DNA from: Streptomyces chromofuscus
GTDB lineage: Bacteria; Actinomycetota; Actinomycetes; Streptomycetales; Streptomycetaceae
Direction of reading: 5' to 3'
NCBI RefSeq assembly: GCF_015160875.1
Contig: NZ_CP063374.1
Coordinates: forward strand, 6,947,501 to 7,011,500
Length of the DNA: 64,000 nt
Part shown: in pieces, positions 7,465 to 16,197 of the stretch
Position numbering within the stretch: position 1 is the first letter of the stretch
Layout: the number at the start of each line of letters is the position of its first letter
Notes under the pieces: model-generated
Seen by the model: only the letters and a program-made list of their open reading frames with translations
Databases searched by the model: none
Told to the model about the DNA's origin: nothing
Program-made: the position numbers and the translations under genes

Positions 7465-8456
7465 CACCGCTCCCTGCCGCCGCCTGCCGTCGTGTCCGTA
7501 CCGACGTGCCGGTTTCCCGGCTCCGGGCCGGACACACGGCACACGGTCCGCTGATCGGCCAGGTGGCCGGGCGGGACGTGCTCGGACGGGCGGCCGGGCG
7601 GGGCGTGCTCGGCCGGGCGGCGAGGCGGGGCGTGCTCGGACGGGCCGCCGGGCCGGGGCGGGGCCCGGCGGGTGCGGGGCTCGGGGCGCCAGGTCGTGAT
7701 CAGGGCCGCGGCGAGCAGGAGTTCGGCGATGTCACCGCCGTAGTACATGATCTCCGCCGCTGTGCGCACCTCGGCGGCGGGAGCGCGGACGTCGACCCAG
7801 AAACCGCCGTACATCAGCTGCGAGACGACGGCGTGTACGGCGATGGCGGCGCCCAGCCAGACCAGGCGGGCGCGGACGCCGGGCCGGGCGGGGGCGGGGT
7901 CGGGTCCGGCGACGACATGGGCGAACAGGCAGCCGGCGAGCAGGAAGTGGGCGTGCAGCAGCCAGTGCCCCGCCGGAAAGGTCGTGGTGGCGTTGTAGAG
8001 CGGGGTGAAGTACAGCGCCACGAGGCTGCCGGTGGACAGCAGCCACGCGGTGGCCGGATGCACCAGCGCCCGGGCGGGGCGGCTGTGCAGCAGGGCCGAC
8101 AGCTGTCTGCCGCGCGCCGTGGGCAGGGTGCGCAGCAGCAGCGTGAGGGGAGCGCCGAGGACCAGGGCGAGCGGGGCGTACATCCCGACGAGCAGATGCT
8201 GGGTCATGTGGAGGCGGAAGTCGGCATGGGCCCGGGCCCCCACCGGAGGCAGCAGCGCCAGAGCGAGCAGGGCGAGCCCCGCGAGGAAACCGGCCGTCCG
8301 CCACCGGCTCCAGCCCCGTGCCGGGTTGCGCCGCCGTGCCTGGTGGGCCAGGCGCAGGTAGGCACCCGTGCACAGCAGCAGCGTCGGCGCGAGCAGCAGT
8401 ACCGCGAGGGCGCCGCCGTCCGCGGGGTTCTGCGGGGCGTGCGGGCCGTGGTCCAT
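7464..8456 (-). CDS. Cytochrome c oxidase assembly protein, CtaG (caa3-type) family
   Basis: 330 residues, with MDHGPHAPQN chosen as start because its ATG (8454-8456) overlaps the stop of the DUF2243 gene. Seven hydrophobic segments and family signatures FRLHMTQHLLVGMYAPLALV, LHAHFLLAGCLFAHVVAGPDP and AVVSQLMYGGFW match CtaG_caa3 proteins, which handle copper insertion or haem-copper oxidase maturation in the membrane. The ~70-residue C-terminal tail is hydrophilic and repetitive (three imperfect EHAPP/RRPAEHAPPG units), encoded by a GC-rich repeat at about 7550-7665. Such a tail is not part of the family core. Adjacent DUF2243 and MFS genes are coupled to it. Confidence 0.87.
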   Translation of the reverse strand: MDHGPHAPQNPADGGALAVLLLAPTLLLCTGAYLRLAHQARRRNPARGWSRWRTAGFLAGLALLALALLPPVGARAHADFRLHMTQHLLVGMYAPLALVLGAPLTLLLRTLPTARGRQLSALLHSRPARALVHPATAWLLSTGSLVALYFTPLYNATTTFPAGHWLLHAHFLLAGCLFAHVVAGPDPAPARPGVRARLVWLGAAIAVHAVVSQLMYGGFWVDVRAPAAEVRTAAEIMYYGGDIAELLLAAALITTWRPEPRTRRAPPRPGGPSEHAPPRRPAEHAPPGRPSEHVPPGHLADQRTVCRVSGPEPGNRHVGTDTTAGGGRER

Positions 8457-9016
8457 CAGCCGTTCCCATGTCCCTGCCCGGCGCCCGGGGTCTCGGGGTC
8501 GAAGGCCCGCCCGCCGCGCTGGAGCAGCCACCCGCCCGCGACCAGCAGCGCGCCGAGGACCAGGAAGCCGATGTCCCACCAGATCTGGCCGTCACCCGCG
8601 TAGACGTGGTGGATGCCCAGGACGTGGTGGTCCACGACGCCCTCCACGAGGTTGAACAGCCCCCAGCCGGCCAGGATCCACCCCCACAGCACGCGCGAGG
8701 TCCACACGCGGCGGCGGTCGTGGGTCTCCCGGGAGTAGAGGACGGCGAGACCGAGCAGCACGGCGATCCAGCAGACGGTGTGGAAGAGGCCGTCCCAGAC
8801 GGTGTTCATCTCCAGGCCCGGGACCGTCTTCGGGTCGTAGTACCTGATACCCACGTTGTCGGTGTTGGTGCTGGAGAGCATGTGGTGCCACTGGAGCAGT
8901 TGGTGCAGCAGGATGCCGTCGACGAAGCCGCCGAGCCCGACCCCGAGCACCAGCCCCGGCAGTCGCAGGCTCGCCGGCGCCCGAGCGGTGCCCGCCCGGG
9001 GTGCGGTCGTCGCCAT
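8456..9016 (-). CDS. DUF2243 integral membrane protein
   Basis: 186 residues, four hydrophobic segments. Family-typical histidine-rich pieces are DGILLHQLLQWHHMLSS after the first TM and VDHHVLGIHHVYAGDG before the last; these histidines could bind metal. The ATG at 9014-9016 is preceded by a GGAGACC Shine-Dalgarno, and this is the first gene of the coupled leftward operon DUF2243 - CtaG-like - MFS. DUF2243 members often sit beside CtaG-like genes in actinobacteria, which suggests a shared role in haem/copper handling. No biochemical function is established to my knowledge. Confidence 0.87.
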   Translation of the reverse strand: MATTAPRAGTARAPASLRLPGLVLGVGLGGFVDGILLHQLLQWHHMLSSTNTDNVGIRYYDPKTVPGLEMNTVWDGLFHTVCWIAVLLGLAVLYSRETHDRRRVWTSRVLWGWILAGWGLFNLVEGVVDHHVLGIHHVYAGDGQIWWDIGFLVLGALLVAGGWLLQRGGRAFDPETPGAGQGHGNG

Positions 9017-9144
9017 GGTGGTCTCCGTCCGGTCTGCGCGGCGGTGCGAACTTCCAGCGTGCGCCGGTTTCCCGGATGCGGACGGCGTACTCACCCGAGC
9101 GCACGCGGATTGGCCCGCGCGGGCTACGGACCCACCGGATCCGG

Positions 9145-9531
9145 TCAGGCCGCGAGCGTGCGGCGGGTCACCGCCCGCCAGGGCTTGGCCGGGGTGCGCG
9201 CGAGCCGGACCCGGTACGTCGTTCTCGTCGCGTCGACCACGGGTTCGCCGAGGGTGATCCGGCCCGCCGCGTGGAGCCGGTCGCACTCGTCGGTGGGCAG
9301 GGCGACGTAGCAGCTGCCCTGGCCGGTCGCGGGGTCGTAGGGCCGCCAGTAGCTGTAGCGGCGGCGGCCGTCCGCGTGCACGGTGACGAACACCGGGGTG
9401 CTCGGGTCGGAGACGATGCGCGCTATGTCCGCGCCGGTCCGGCCGGCGGGGGCGGAGGACCGGGTGCGGGACACGAGCCTGGCCGGACGTCGGTCCTGCG
9501 GGGCGGGAGCTGGGCCGGAGGTGAGCGGCAT
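9145..9531 (-). CDS. Conserved hypothetical protein
   Basis: 128 residues. A low-complexity N-terminal third is followed by a compact, beta-rich region (PVFVTVHADGRRRYSYWRP, GSCYVALPTDECDRLHAAGR) and a basic end. No signal peptide or TM segment. I do not recognise a named domain. Codon bias is typical of the genome, supporting a real gene. It is separated by ~130 bp from the DUF2243 gene and could be transcribed with it or alone. Function unknown. Confidence 0.65.
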   Translation of the reverse strand: MPLTSGPAPAPQDRRPARLVSRTRSSAPAGRTGADIARIVSDPSTPVFVTVHADGRRRYSYWRPYDPATGQGSCYVALPTDECDRLHAAGRITLGEPVVDATRTTYRVRLARTPAKPWRAVTRRTLAA

Positions 9532-9752
9532 CGTCGCAACCTTTCGCGGGTGGGTGATCGAGACCGACTACCCGGCACGGCCGTTGTTGATCTCTCTTCG
9601 CGGCATTCTGCAGCACGCCACTGACACGACCGGTCCCCACGACACCGCCCCGTGGTACACCCAGGTTCCGGCTGCTCACCGGGCGGGAACCCGACAGCGC
9701 GCGGATGCTCGCGACATCGCCGAGCCGGCGGGCACCGTTCCGGCCGGGAAGT

Positions 9753-9783
9753 AGGAGGATCCGGCATGCGCGGGACAGGAGGT
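9753..9783 (+). promoter_or_regulatory. Two consecutive strong Shine-Dalgarno/start pairs for the dehydratase gene
   Basis: AGGAGG at 9753-9758 is correctly spaced before an in-frame ATG at 9766, and a second AGGAGGT at 9777-9783 precedes the ATG at 9790. Both starts are in frame with the dehydratase; they differ by eight residues. The second start gives the usual family N-terminus. The 250 bp upstream (9532-9752) contain no gene I can support. Confidence 0.7.
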
Positions 9784-9789
9784 GCTCCC

Positions 9790-11571
9790 ATGCGTACGTC
9801 CATCGCCACCGTCTCCCTGAGCGGATCGCTCACCGAGAAGCTCACCGCCGCCTCCCGGGCCGGCTTCGACGGCGTCGAGCTCTTCGAGAACGACCTGCTC
9901 GCCAGTCCCCTCACCCCCGAGGGGATCCGCGCCCGCTGCGCCGACCTGGGCCTGAGCATCGACCTCTACCAGCCGATGCGGGACGTCGAGGCCGTCCCGG
10001 CGGAGGAGTTCGCCCGCAACCTGCGCCGCGCCCGGCACACGTTCGAGCTGATGCGCAGGCTCGGTGCCGGCACCGGCCTCGTCTGCTCCAGCGTCTCCCC
10101 GCTCGCCGTCGACGACGACGCCCTCGCCGCCGAGCAGCTGAGCCGGCTCGCCGACCTCGCCCAGGACTTCGGCATCCGCGTCGCCTACGAGGCGCTCGCC
10201 TGGGGACGGCACGTCCACACCTACGACCACGCCTGGCGCATCGTCGAGCGGGCGGACCATCCGGCGCTCGGTACCTGCCTGGACAGCTTCCACATCCTCT
10301 CCTGCGGCTCGGACCCCAAGGGCATCGAGGACATCCCCGGTGAGAAGATCTTCTTCCTGCAGCTCGCCGACGCCCCGCTGCTCGCGATGGACGTCCTGCG
10401 GTGGAGCCGCCACTACCGCTGCTTCCCCGGCCAGGGCGGCTTCGACGTCGTCGGGCTGGTGCGGCACGTGCTGCGCACCGGGTACGCCGGTCCGCTCTCC
10501 CTGGAGGTCTTCAACGACGTCTTCCGGCAGGCCGAGGCCGGCCCGACGGCCGTCGACGCCCGCCGCTCCCTGCTGGTGCTGCAGGAGGCCGTCGGCACGG
10601 CCGGTCTGCCCGCGCCCGTCGTTCCCACCGGTGTCGCCTTCGCCGAGCTGGTCACCAGCGACACCGAACCCGTCTCGGCGCTGCTCGCCGCCCTCGGCTT
10701 CGCCCGCACCGCACGCCACCGCACCAAGCCGGTCGACCTCTGGCAGCAGGGCGAGGCCCGGATCCTGGTCACCACCGGACCGGCCGTACGCCGCGGCGGC
10801 ACCCGGCTCGCCGCCGTGGGACTGCAGTCGCCCGATCCGGCCGCCGCGGCCGAACGCGCCGAGGCGCTCCTCGCCCCGGTGCTGCCCCGCCGCCGGGACT
10901 CGCGGGACGCACCGCTGGACGCGGTCGCCGCGCCCGACGGCACGGAGCTGTACTTCTGCGGCTCCGACCGGTGGCGCGCCGACTTCGACCCCGTCGCCCA
11001 CAACCCCGCCGCCTCCGGGGTGCGGCACATCGACCACCTGGCGCTCACCCAGCCCTGGCACCACTTCGACCAGGCGGCCCTCTTCTTCCGCAGTGTGCTC
11101 GGCCTGCACGCGCAGGAGAGCGTGGACGTCGCCGACCCCTACGGCCTGCTGCGCAGCCGTGCCGTCACCAACGACGACGGCAGTGTCCGGATCGCGCTCT
11201 CCGTCGGCGCGGCGCCCACCGACGACACGGTCCGCGCCCGGCACGTCGCGCTGGCCACCGACGACGTCGTCGCCGCGGCCCGGCGCTTCCGGGCCGCGGG
11301 GGGCCGTCTCCTGCCCGTCCCCGCGAACTACTACGACGACCTCGCGGCCCGGTACGAGCTGCCGGAGGAGGAGCTCTCGACGTACCGCGAGCTGGGCGTG
11401 CTGTACGACCGGGACGCGCACGGAGTCTTCCGCCACTGCTCCACGCGGACCGTCGGCCGGGTCTTCATCGAGCTGGTCCAGCGCGACGGCGGCTACCGCG
11501 GCTACGGCGCGGTGGACGCCCCCGTCCGGCTGGCCGCCCAGCAGGCGGTGCGGGCGGTCACTGGCGGCTGA
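9790..11571 (+). CDS. quiC: 3-dehydroshikimate dehydratase, two-domain QuiC1-type (TIM barrel + HPPD-like VOC domain)
   Basis: 593 residues from the ATG at 9790. Residues 1-280 form a sugar-phosphate-isomerase-like TIM barrel with metal ligands in VAYEALAW, GTCLDSFHIL, QLADAP and LSLEVFND. Residues 310-590 form a 4-hydroxyphenylpyruvate-dioxygenase-like vicinal-oxygen-chelate domain with HIDHLALTQPWHHFDQ and a terminal FIELVQRDGGYRGYG. This fusion matches bacterial QuiC1 dehydratases that convert 3-dehydroshikimate to protocatechuate for quinate/shikimate catabolism. No quinate dehydrogenase or protocatechuate genes are nearby, so the enzyme may feed an unlinked pathway. A genuine HPP dioxygenase is ruled out by the N-terminal barrel. 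The 3' end overlaps the convergent next gene by 14 bp. Confidence 0.87.
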   Translation: MRTSIATVSLSGSLTEKLTAASRAGFDGVELFENDLLASPLTPEGIRARCADLGLSIDLYQPMRDVEAVPAEEFARNLRRARHTFELMRRLGAGTGLVCSSVSPLAVDDDALAAEQLSRLADLAQDFGIRVAYEALAWGRHVHTYDHAWRIVERADHPALGTCLDSFHILSCGSDPKGIEDIPGEKIFFLQLADAPLLAMDVLRWSRHYRCFPGQGGFDVVGLVRHVLRTGYAGPLSLEVFNDVFRQAEAGPTAVDARRSLLVLQEAVGTAGLPAPVVPTGVAFAELVTSDTEPVSALLAALGFARTARHRTKPVDLWQQGEARILVTTGPAVRRGGTRLAAVGLQSPDPAAAAERAEALLAPVLPRRRDSRDAPLDAVAAPDGTELYFCGSDRWRADFDPVAHNPAASGVRHIDHLALTQPWHHFDQAALFFRSVLGLHAQESVDVADPYGLLRSRAVTNDDGSVRIALSVGAAPTDDTVRARHVALATDDVVAAARRFRAAGGRLLPVPANYYDDLAARYELPEEELSTYRELGVLYDRDAHGVFRHCSTRTVGRVFIELVQRDGGYRGYGAVDAPVRLAAQQAVRAVTGG

Positions 11572-13021
11572 TCATCCGACTCACGCCCGCGGCGACCGTG
11601 GTGGCGAGGATCCAGCCGGTGAGGACGAGGACGTAGGCCAGCGCCTGGTACCAGCCGCGCGGGGCGAACGCGGATTCCTGGCCGAAGGAGATCACCGGCA
11701 GCAGCAGGTCGAGCGTGTAGAACACCGGGTTGAAGTCGGGCGCCTCGGCCGGCTTCAGCGCGGGCGGGTGGCGCAGGGCGTACACGACGGATCCGACGCA
11801 TATCAGCGACAGGAGCCAGCCCGCCGCCCGCAGCGGCCGGTAGCCGTAGCCGACGGTGGCGTCCTGGAGATGGCCCCACAGGCGCTGCAGCCCGGAGAGC
11901 GTGCCGCGGTGGCGGCGCTGCTTGGCGAGCTGCACCAGCCGGGCGGCACGGTCGTCGCCGATGCGCTGGTAGGCGCCGGTCAACTGCTCGTAGGCGTGCG
12001 GGACATAGCCGTCCCCGTCGCGCTCCAGCATGGGCAGTCGGCGCTCGGCGGGCTCGTGCGGGGTGAGGGTGGTGTAGGTGAGGCTGTTGAGCAGGACCCG
12101 CTCCGGCAGCATCTCCGGTTCCACCAAGAGGACTTCGAGCTGGGCGCGCCGCAGGTTGAGCGTGCCCTCCACGCGCGGGCCCTGGCGCAGCCACAGCTCG
12201 CCGATCGTGCTGCTGCTCGCCCGCAGCGCCGGGCCGGAGGGGTTCGACAGCCGCGAGTAGGACAGGTCGAGGCGCCCTCCGATCCGGGCGCCGCGCAGTC
12301 CGATCCAGCCCTGGACGTGCGCGTGCCGCATCAGGACGTGGCCGCCGACACCGAGCGTCTCCGCGTCGAGTGCGGGGAGTCCGGAATGGCCGAGCTCGGC
12401 CTCGTTGAGGTTGACCGTCCCGCCGACGTCGGCGCCGGTGAGCCGTATCTCACCCCGGACCCGCAGCCCGGGTGCCCACAGGTCGTCGCCCACGGTCACC
12501 TGGTTGAGCTGGAGCACCGGTTCCGCCCCGTCCGGCGCGCTGATCCGCGCGCCCTCCATGTACAGGGTCCCGGCGATCTGGGCCCCGCCGAGCCGTACCA
12601 CGCCCCGGAACCGGGACCGCGTCATGCGCAGGATGCCGTCGACGTGCATGCCGTGGGAGACCAGCCCCGGCAGCAGGGACTCGCTGATGTTGAGCTCGCG
12701 CAGCCGGCAGCCGTAGAAGCGGGGCACTTCGTCGAAGTGGCAGTGCCGCAGCCGGGCGGGGTGGTCGAGCGTCGCGTACTGCAGATCGAGCACGCCCGTG
12801 ACGCGGGCGCCCGCCAGGTCGAGCAGGGCGACTTCCCCGTCGTCCTGGGGCGCGGTGAGGAGCAGCGAGCGCAGCACGGCCGCCCGGACGGTCCGCTCCG
12901 GTCCCCAGCCCGTCCCCGCCGCGACGTCCTCGTCGGCCCTCGTGCGGAAGTCCACGGACTCGCCGCGCGGGAAGGCCCGCCACACCCGCAGTTCGGCCGG
13001 TGTCAGATCGTCGATCTCCAT
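11558..13021 (-). CDS. Membrane-anchored repeat (pentapeptide/beta-helix-like) protein
   Basis: 487 residues. Residues ~60-320 consist of tandem short beta-strand repeats of the form V.G.L.L..A.I.G.L, for example GVLDLQYATLDH, GTVNLNEAELGH, GHVLMRHAHVQGWIGLRGARIGG and GTLNLRRAQLEV; this looks like a right-handed beta-helix related to pentapeptide repeats. A helical linker is followed by two C-terminal TM helices (AAGWLLSLICVGSVVYAL and YVLVLTGWILATTVAAGV). Similar actinobacterial proteins are often labelled oxidoreductase without evidence; I see no cofactor site. It lies 46 bp downstream of the histidine phosphatase stop in the opposite transcriptional sense of reading, that is, its start (13021) follows the end of the pentose-phosphate operon and it may be read through from it. 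Confidence 0.7.
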   Translation of the reverse strand: MEIDDLTPAELRVWRAFPRGESVDFRTRADEDVAAGTGWGPERTVRAAVLRSLLLTAPQDDGEVALLDLAGARVTGVLDLQYATLDHPARLRHCHFDEVPRFYGCRLRELNISESLLPGLVSHGMHVDGILRMTRSRFRGVVRLGGAQIAGTLYMEGARISAPDGAEPVLQLNQVTVGDDLWAPGLRVRGEIRLTGADVGGTVNLNEAELGHSGLPALDAETLGVGGHVLMRHAHVQGWIGLRGARIGGRLDLSYSRLSNPSGPALRASSSTIGELWLRQGPRVEGTLNLRRAQLEVLLVEPEMLPERVLLNSLTYTTLTPHEPAERRLPMLERDGDGYVPHAYEQLTGAYQRIGDDRAARLVQLAKQRRHRGTLSGLQRLWGHLQDATVGYGYRPLRAAGWLLSLICVGSVVYALRHPPALKPAEAPDFNPVFYTLDLLLPVISFGQESAFAPRGWYQALAYVLVLTGWILATTVAAGVSRMISRQ

Positions 13022-13067
13022 CGCGGGTGACTCTGACCCGACCGAACCACGCGTGTCAACGGGGCAT

Positions 13068-13655
13068 TTACGGCCGTACGTTCCACTCCGCGACGACCGG
13101 CCGGCCGTGCTCCGTCGACAGCCGGCTCACCGTGCCCGTCGCCAGCTGGAACAACCGCCCGTCGGCGGGCGGCAGCCCGAGCCGGCGGGCCGTCAGGACG
13201 CGCAGGAAGTGGCCGTGCGCCACCAGGACCACGTCGCCGTCGGCGAGCGCGTCCCCGACCCGGGCGAGGACCCGGTCGGCGCGGGCGCCGACCTCGGCCG
13301 GCGACTCGCCCGGGTGTCCCTCGGCGCCCGGCGGCACTCCGTCCGTCCACAGGTTCCAGCCGGGACGGGTGCGGTGGATCTCCCGGGTGGTCACGCCCTC
13401 GTAGCCGCCGTAGTCCCATTCGTGCAGGTCGGGGTCCGGTACGACCCCGACGACGCCCGCCAGTTCGGCGGTGCGTGTCGCGCGGCCCAGCGGGCTGGTC
13501 AGCGCGAGAGCGAACGTCCGGCCGGTGAGGAGTGGAGCGAGGGACTTGGCCTGTTCCTCGCCGTGCCCGGTCAGGGGCAGGTCGGTCCAGCTGGTGTGCT
13601 GTCCCGTGACGCTCCACTCCGTCTCACCGTGGCGGACCAGCAGCAGATCCCCCAC
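13068..13655 (-). CDS. Histidine phosphatase family (phosphoglycerate-mutase-like) protein
   Basis: 195 residues. The catalytic motif LVRHGETEWS puts the phospho-accepting histidine at residue 9. The second histidine is in VLVAHGHFLRVL near residue 151, and the acid E in the HEWDYGGYEG segment. The arrangement is that of cofactor-dependent phosphoglycerate-mutase-like phosphatases, probably acting on a sugar phosphate. It is the last gene of the leftward pentose-phosphate operon, 6 bp after gnd, so a role in dephosphorylating a pathway intermediate is likely. Phosphoglycerate mutase activity proper is less likely at this short length and in this context. Confidence 0.88.
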   Translation of the reverse strand: MGDLLLVRHGETEWSVTGQHTSWTDLPLTGHGEEQAKSLAPLLTGRTFALALTSPLGRATRTAELAGVVGVVPDPDLHEWDYGGYEGVTTREIHRTRPGWNLWTDGVPPGAEGHPGESPAEVGARADRVLARVGDALADGDVVLVAHGHFLRVLTARRLGLPPADGRLFQLATGTVSRLSTEHGRPVVAEWNVRP

Positions 13656-13661
13656 GGTCGG

Positions 13662-14543
13662 TCACTTCTCCGACGACTCGACGGCGTGCCCGCCGAACTG
13701 GTTGCGCAGCGCCGCGACCATCTTCATCTGCGGGGAGTCGTCCTGCCGGGAGGCGAACCGCGCGAACAGCGAGGCCGTGATCGCGGGCAGCGGCACGGCG
13801 TTGTCGATCGCCGCCTCCACCGTCCAGCGGCCCTCGCCGGAGTCCTCCGCGTAGCCGCGCAGCTTGTTGAGGTGCTCGTCGGTGTCGAGGGCGTTGACCG
13901 CGAGGTCCAGCAGCCAGGAGCGGATGACCGTGCCCTGCTGCCAGGAGCGGAAGACCTCGCGGACGTTGTCGACCGAGTCGACCTTCTCCAGCAGCTCCCA
14001 GCCCTCGGCGTAGGCCTGCATCATCGCGTACTCGATGCCGTTGTGGACCATCTTCGCGAAGTGGCCCGCGCCCACCTTGCCCGCGTGGACGTAGCCGTAC
14101 GGCCCGTCCGGCTTGAGGGCGTCGAAGATCGGCTTCAGCCGGTCGACGTGCTCCTTCTCCCCGCCGACCATCAGCGCGTAGCCGTTCTCCAGGCCCCACA
14201 CGCCGCCGGAGACGCCCGCGTCGACGAAGCCGATGCCGTGCTTGCCGAGTTCCTCGGCGTGCTTCTCGTCGTCCGTCCAGCGGGAGTTGCCGCCGTCGAT
14301 GACGGTGTCGCCGGGCTTGAGCACGCTCGAGAGCTGGTCGATCACGCCCTGGGTGGCGTGGCCGGCCGGGACCATGACCCAGACCGCGCGCGGCGCCTGG
14401 AGCCGGTCGGCGAGCTCGACCAGGTTCTTCACGTCGGAGAGCTCGGGATTGGTGTCGTATCCGACGACCTCGTGACCGGCGCTGCGCAGACGCTCGCGCA
14501 TGTTGCCGCCCATCTTGCCGAGACCCACAAGACCGATCTGCAT
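13662..14543 (-). CDS. gnd: 6-phosphogluconate dehydrogenase, short (GndA-like) type
   Basis: 293 residues, the short form rather than the ~470-residue long form. N-terminal Rossmann motif GLVGLGKMGGNM, substrate signature DAGVSGGVWGLENGYALMVGG, and the catalytic segment KVGAGHFAKMVHNGIEY are all present. It oxidatively decarboxylates 6-phosphogluconate to ribulose 5-phosphate; short forms often prefer NAD+, but cofactor choice cannot be fixed here. Only one base separates it from the pgi stop and six from the phosphatase, so it is in the middle of the operon. Corresponds in position to SCO6658 of S. coelicolor as I recall it. Confidence 0.93.
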   Translation of the reverse strand: MQIGLVGLGKMGGNMRERLRSAGHEVVGYDTNPELSDVKNLVELADRLQAPRAVWVMVPAGHATQGVIDQLSSVLKPGDTVIDGGNSRWTDDEKHAEELGKHGIGFVDAGVSGGVWGLENGYALMVGGEKEHVDRLKPIFDALKPDGPYGYVHAGKVGAGHFAKMVHNGIEYAMMQAYAEGWELLEKVDSVDNVREVFRSWQQGTVIRSWLLDLAVNALDTDEHLNKLRGYAEDSGEGRWTVEAAIDNAVPLPAITASLFARFASRQDDSPQMKMVAALRNQFGGHAVESSEK

Positions 14544-14544
14544 G

Positions 14545-16197
14545 TCAGCTCACTTTCCTCAGTTCGCGGTAGGCGGCCACCAGCGCGGCCGTGGAGGGGT
14601 CGAGACCGGGGACTTCGGCGCCCTCGGTCAGGGCGGGTTCGACGCGCCTGGCGAGAACCTTGCCGAGTTCCACGCCCCACTGGTCGAAGGAGTCGATGTT
14701 CCAGATCGCGCCCTGCACGAACACCTTGTGCTCGTACAGCGCGACCAGCTGGCCGAGGACCGACGGGGTCAGCGCCGGGGCCAGGATCGTGGTGGTCGGG
14801 TGGTTGCCCAGGAAGGTGCGGTGCGGCACCTGCTCCTCGGGCACGCCCTCGGCGCGGACCTCGTCCGCGGTCTTGCCGAAGGCGAGCGCCTGACCCTGCG
14901 CGAACAGGTTGGCCATCAACAGGTCGTGCTGTGCCTTGAGTTCGTCGCTCAGCTCACCGGCGGGGCGGGCGAAGCCGATCAGGTCGGCGGGGATGAGCCG
15001 GGTGCCCTGGTGGATCAGCTGGTAGTAGGCGTGCTGCCCGTTGGTGCCGGGCGTGCCCCACACCACCGGCCCGGTGGTCCACCCCACCGTGCGTCCGTCA
15101 CGGTCCACCGACTTGCCGTTGGACTCCATGTCGAGCTGCTGCAGGTAGGCCGTGAACCTGGACAGGTAGTGACTGTACGGCAGCACGGCGTGCGACTCGG
15201 CCTCGAAGAAGTTGCCGTACCAGATGCCCAGCAGGCCCATGATCAGCGGGGCGTTGGCCTCGGCGGGCGCGGTCCTGAAGTGCTCGTCGACGATCCGGAA
15301 CCCGTCGAGCATCTCCCGGAACCGCTCAGGACCGATCGCGATCATCAGCGACAGCCCGATCGCCGAGTCGTACGAGTAGCGGCCGCCGACCCAGTCCCAG
15401 AACTCGAACATGTTGTCCGCGTCGATGCCAAACTCGGTGACCTTCCCGGCGTTCGTCGACAGGGCGACGAAGTGCCGGGCGACCGCCTTGGGGTCGCCGT
15501 CCAGCCCGGCGAGCAGCCACGACCGCGCCGAGGTGGCGTTGGTGATCGTCTCGATGGTGGTGAACGTCTTGGACGCGACGACGAACAGCGTCTCGGCCGG
15601 ATCGAGGTCCCGGACCGCCTCGTGCAGGTCGGCGCCGTCGACGTTCGACACGAACCGCACCGTCAGCGAGCGGTCGGTGTACGCGCGCAGCGCCTCGTAC
15701 GCCATCGCCGGGCCCAGGTCGGAGCCGCCGATGCCGATGTTGACGACGTTGCGGATGCGCTTGCCGGTGTGGCCGGTCCACTCGCCGGAACGGACTCGCT
15801 CGGCGAAGGCGCTCATCCTGTCCAGGACGGCGTGCACCTTCGGGACCACGTTCTCGCCGTCGACCTCGATCACCGCGTCCCGCGGGGCGCGCAGCGCGGT
15901 GTGCAGGACCGCCCGGTCCTCGGTGATGTTGATGCGCTCACCGCGGAACATGGCGTCGCGCAGACCGGACACGCCGGTGGCGGCGGCGAGTTCCTGCAGC
16001 AGGGCGAGCGTCTCGTCGGTGACCAGGTGCTTGGAGTAGTCGATGCGCAGGTCGCCGACCCGGACCACGTACCGTTCGGCGCGCCCGGGATCGGCCGCGA
16101 ACAGCTCGCGCAGCCGCGGCCGCTGCATCGCCTCCGAGCGGTGGTCCTCCAGGGCGGTCCACTCGGGCCGCCGCGTCAGCACGGGGATGTCAGACAT
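14545..16197 (-). CDS. pgi: Glucose-6-phosphate isomerase
   Basis: 550 residues, full length for bacterial PGI. Recognisable blocks are VNIGIGGSDLGPAMAYEAL, FVSNVDGADLHEAV, VASKTFTTIETITNA, the signature DMESNGKSVDRDGR and the C-terminal SFDQWGVELGKVLA. It interconverts glucose 6-phosphate and fructose 6-phosphate in the cytosol. Its first 8 bp overlap the end of opcA, indicating coupling. Inclusion of pgi between zwf/opcA and gnd lets fructose 6-phosphate made by transketolase and transaldolase be recycled into the oxidative branch. Confidence 0.96.
   Translation of the reverse strand: MSDIPVLTRRPEWTALEDHRSEAMQRPRLRELFAADPGRAERYVVRVGDLRIDYSKHLVTDETLALLQELAAATGVSGLRDAMFRGERINITEDRAVLHTALRAPRDAVIEVDGENVVPKVHAVLDRMSAFAERVRSGEWTGHTGKRIRNVVNIGIGGSDLGPAMAYEALRAYTDRSLTVRFVSNVDGADLHEAVRDLDPAETLFVVASKTFTTIETITNATSARSWLLAGLDGDPKAVARHFVALSTNAGKVTEFGIDADNMFEFWDWVGGRYSYDSAIGLSLMIAIGPERFREMLDGFRIVDEHFRTAPAEANAPLIMGLLGIWYGNFFEAESHAVLPYSHYLSRFTAYLQQLDMESNGKSVDRDGRTVGWTTGPVVWGTPGTNGQHAYYQLIHQGTRLIPADLIGFARPAGELSDELKAQHDLLMANLFAQGQALAFGKTADEVRAEGVPEEQVPHRTFLGNHPTTTILAPALTPSVLGQLVALYEHKVFVQGAIWNIDSFDQWGVELGKVLARRVEPALTEGAEVPGLDPSTAALVAAYRELRKVS

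Noticed and set aside
9790..11571. 4-hydroxyphenylpyruvate dioxygenase
   Set aside because: Only the C-terminal half is HPPD-like; the N-terminal isomerase-type TIM barrel with metal ligands indicates the fused dehydroshikimate dehydratase.
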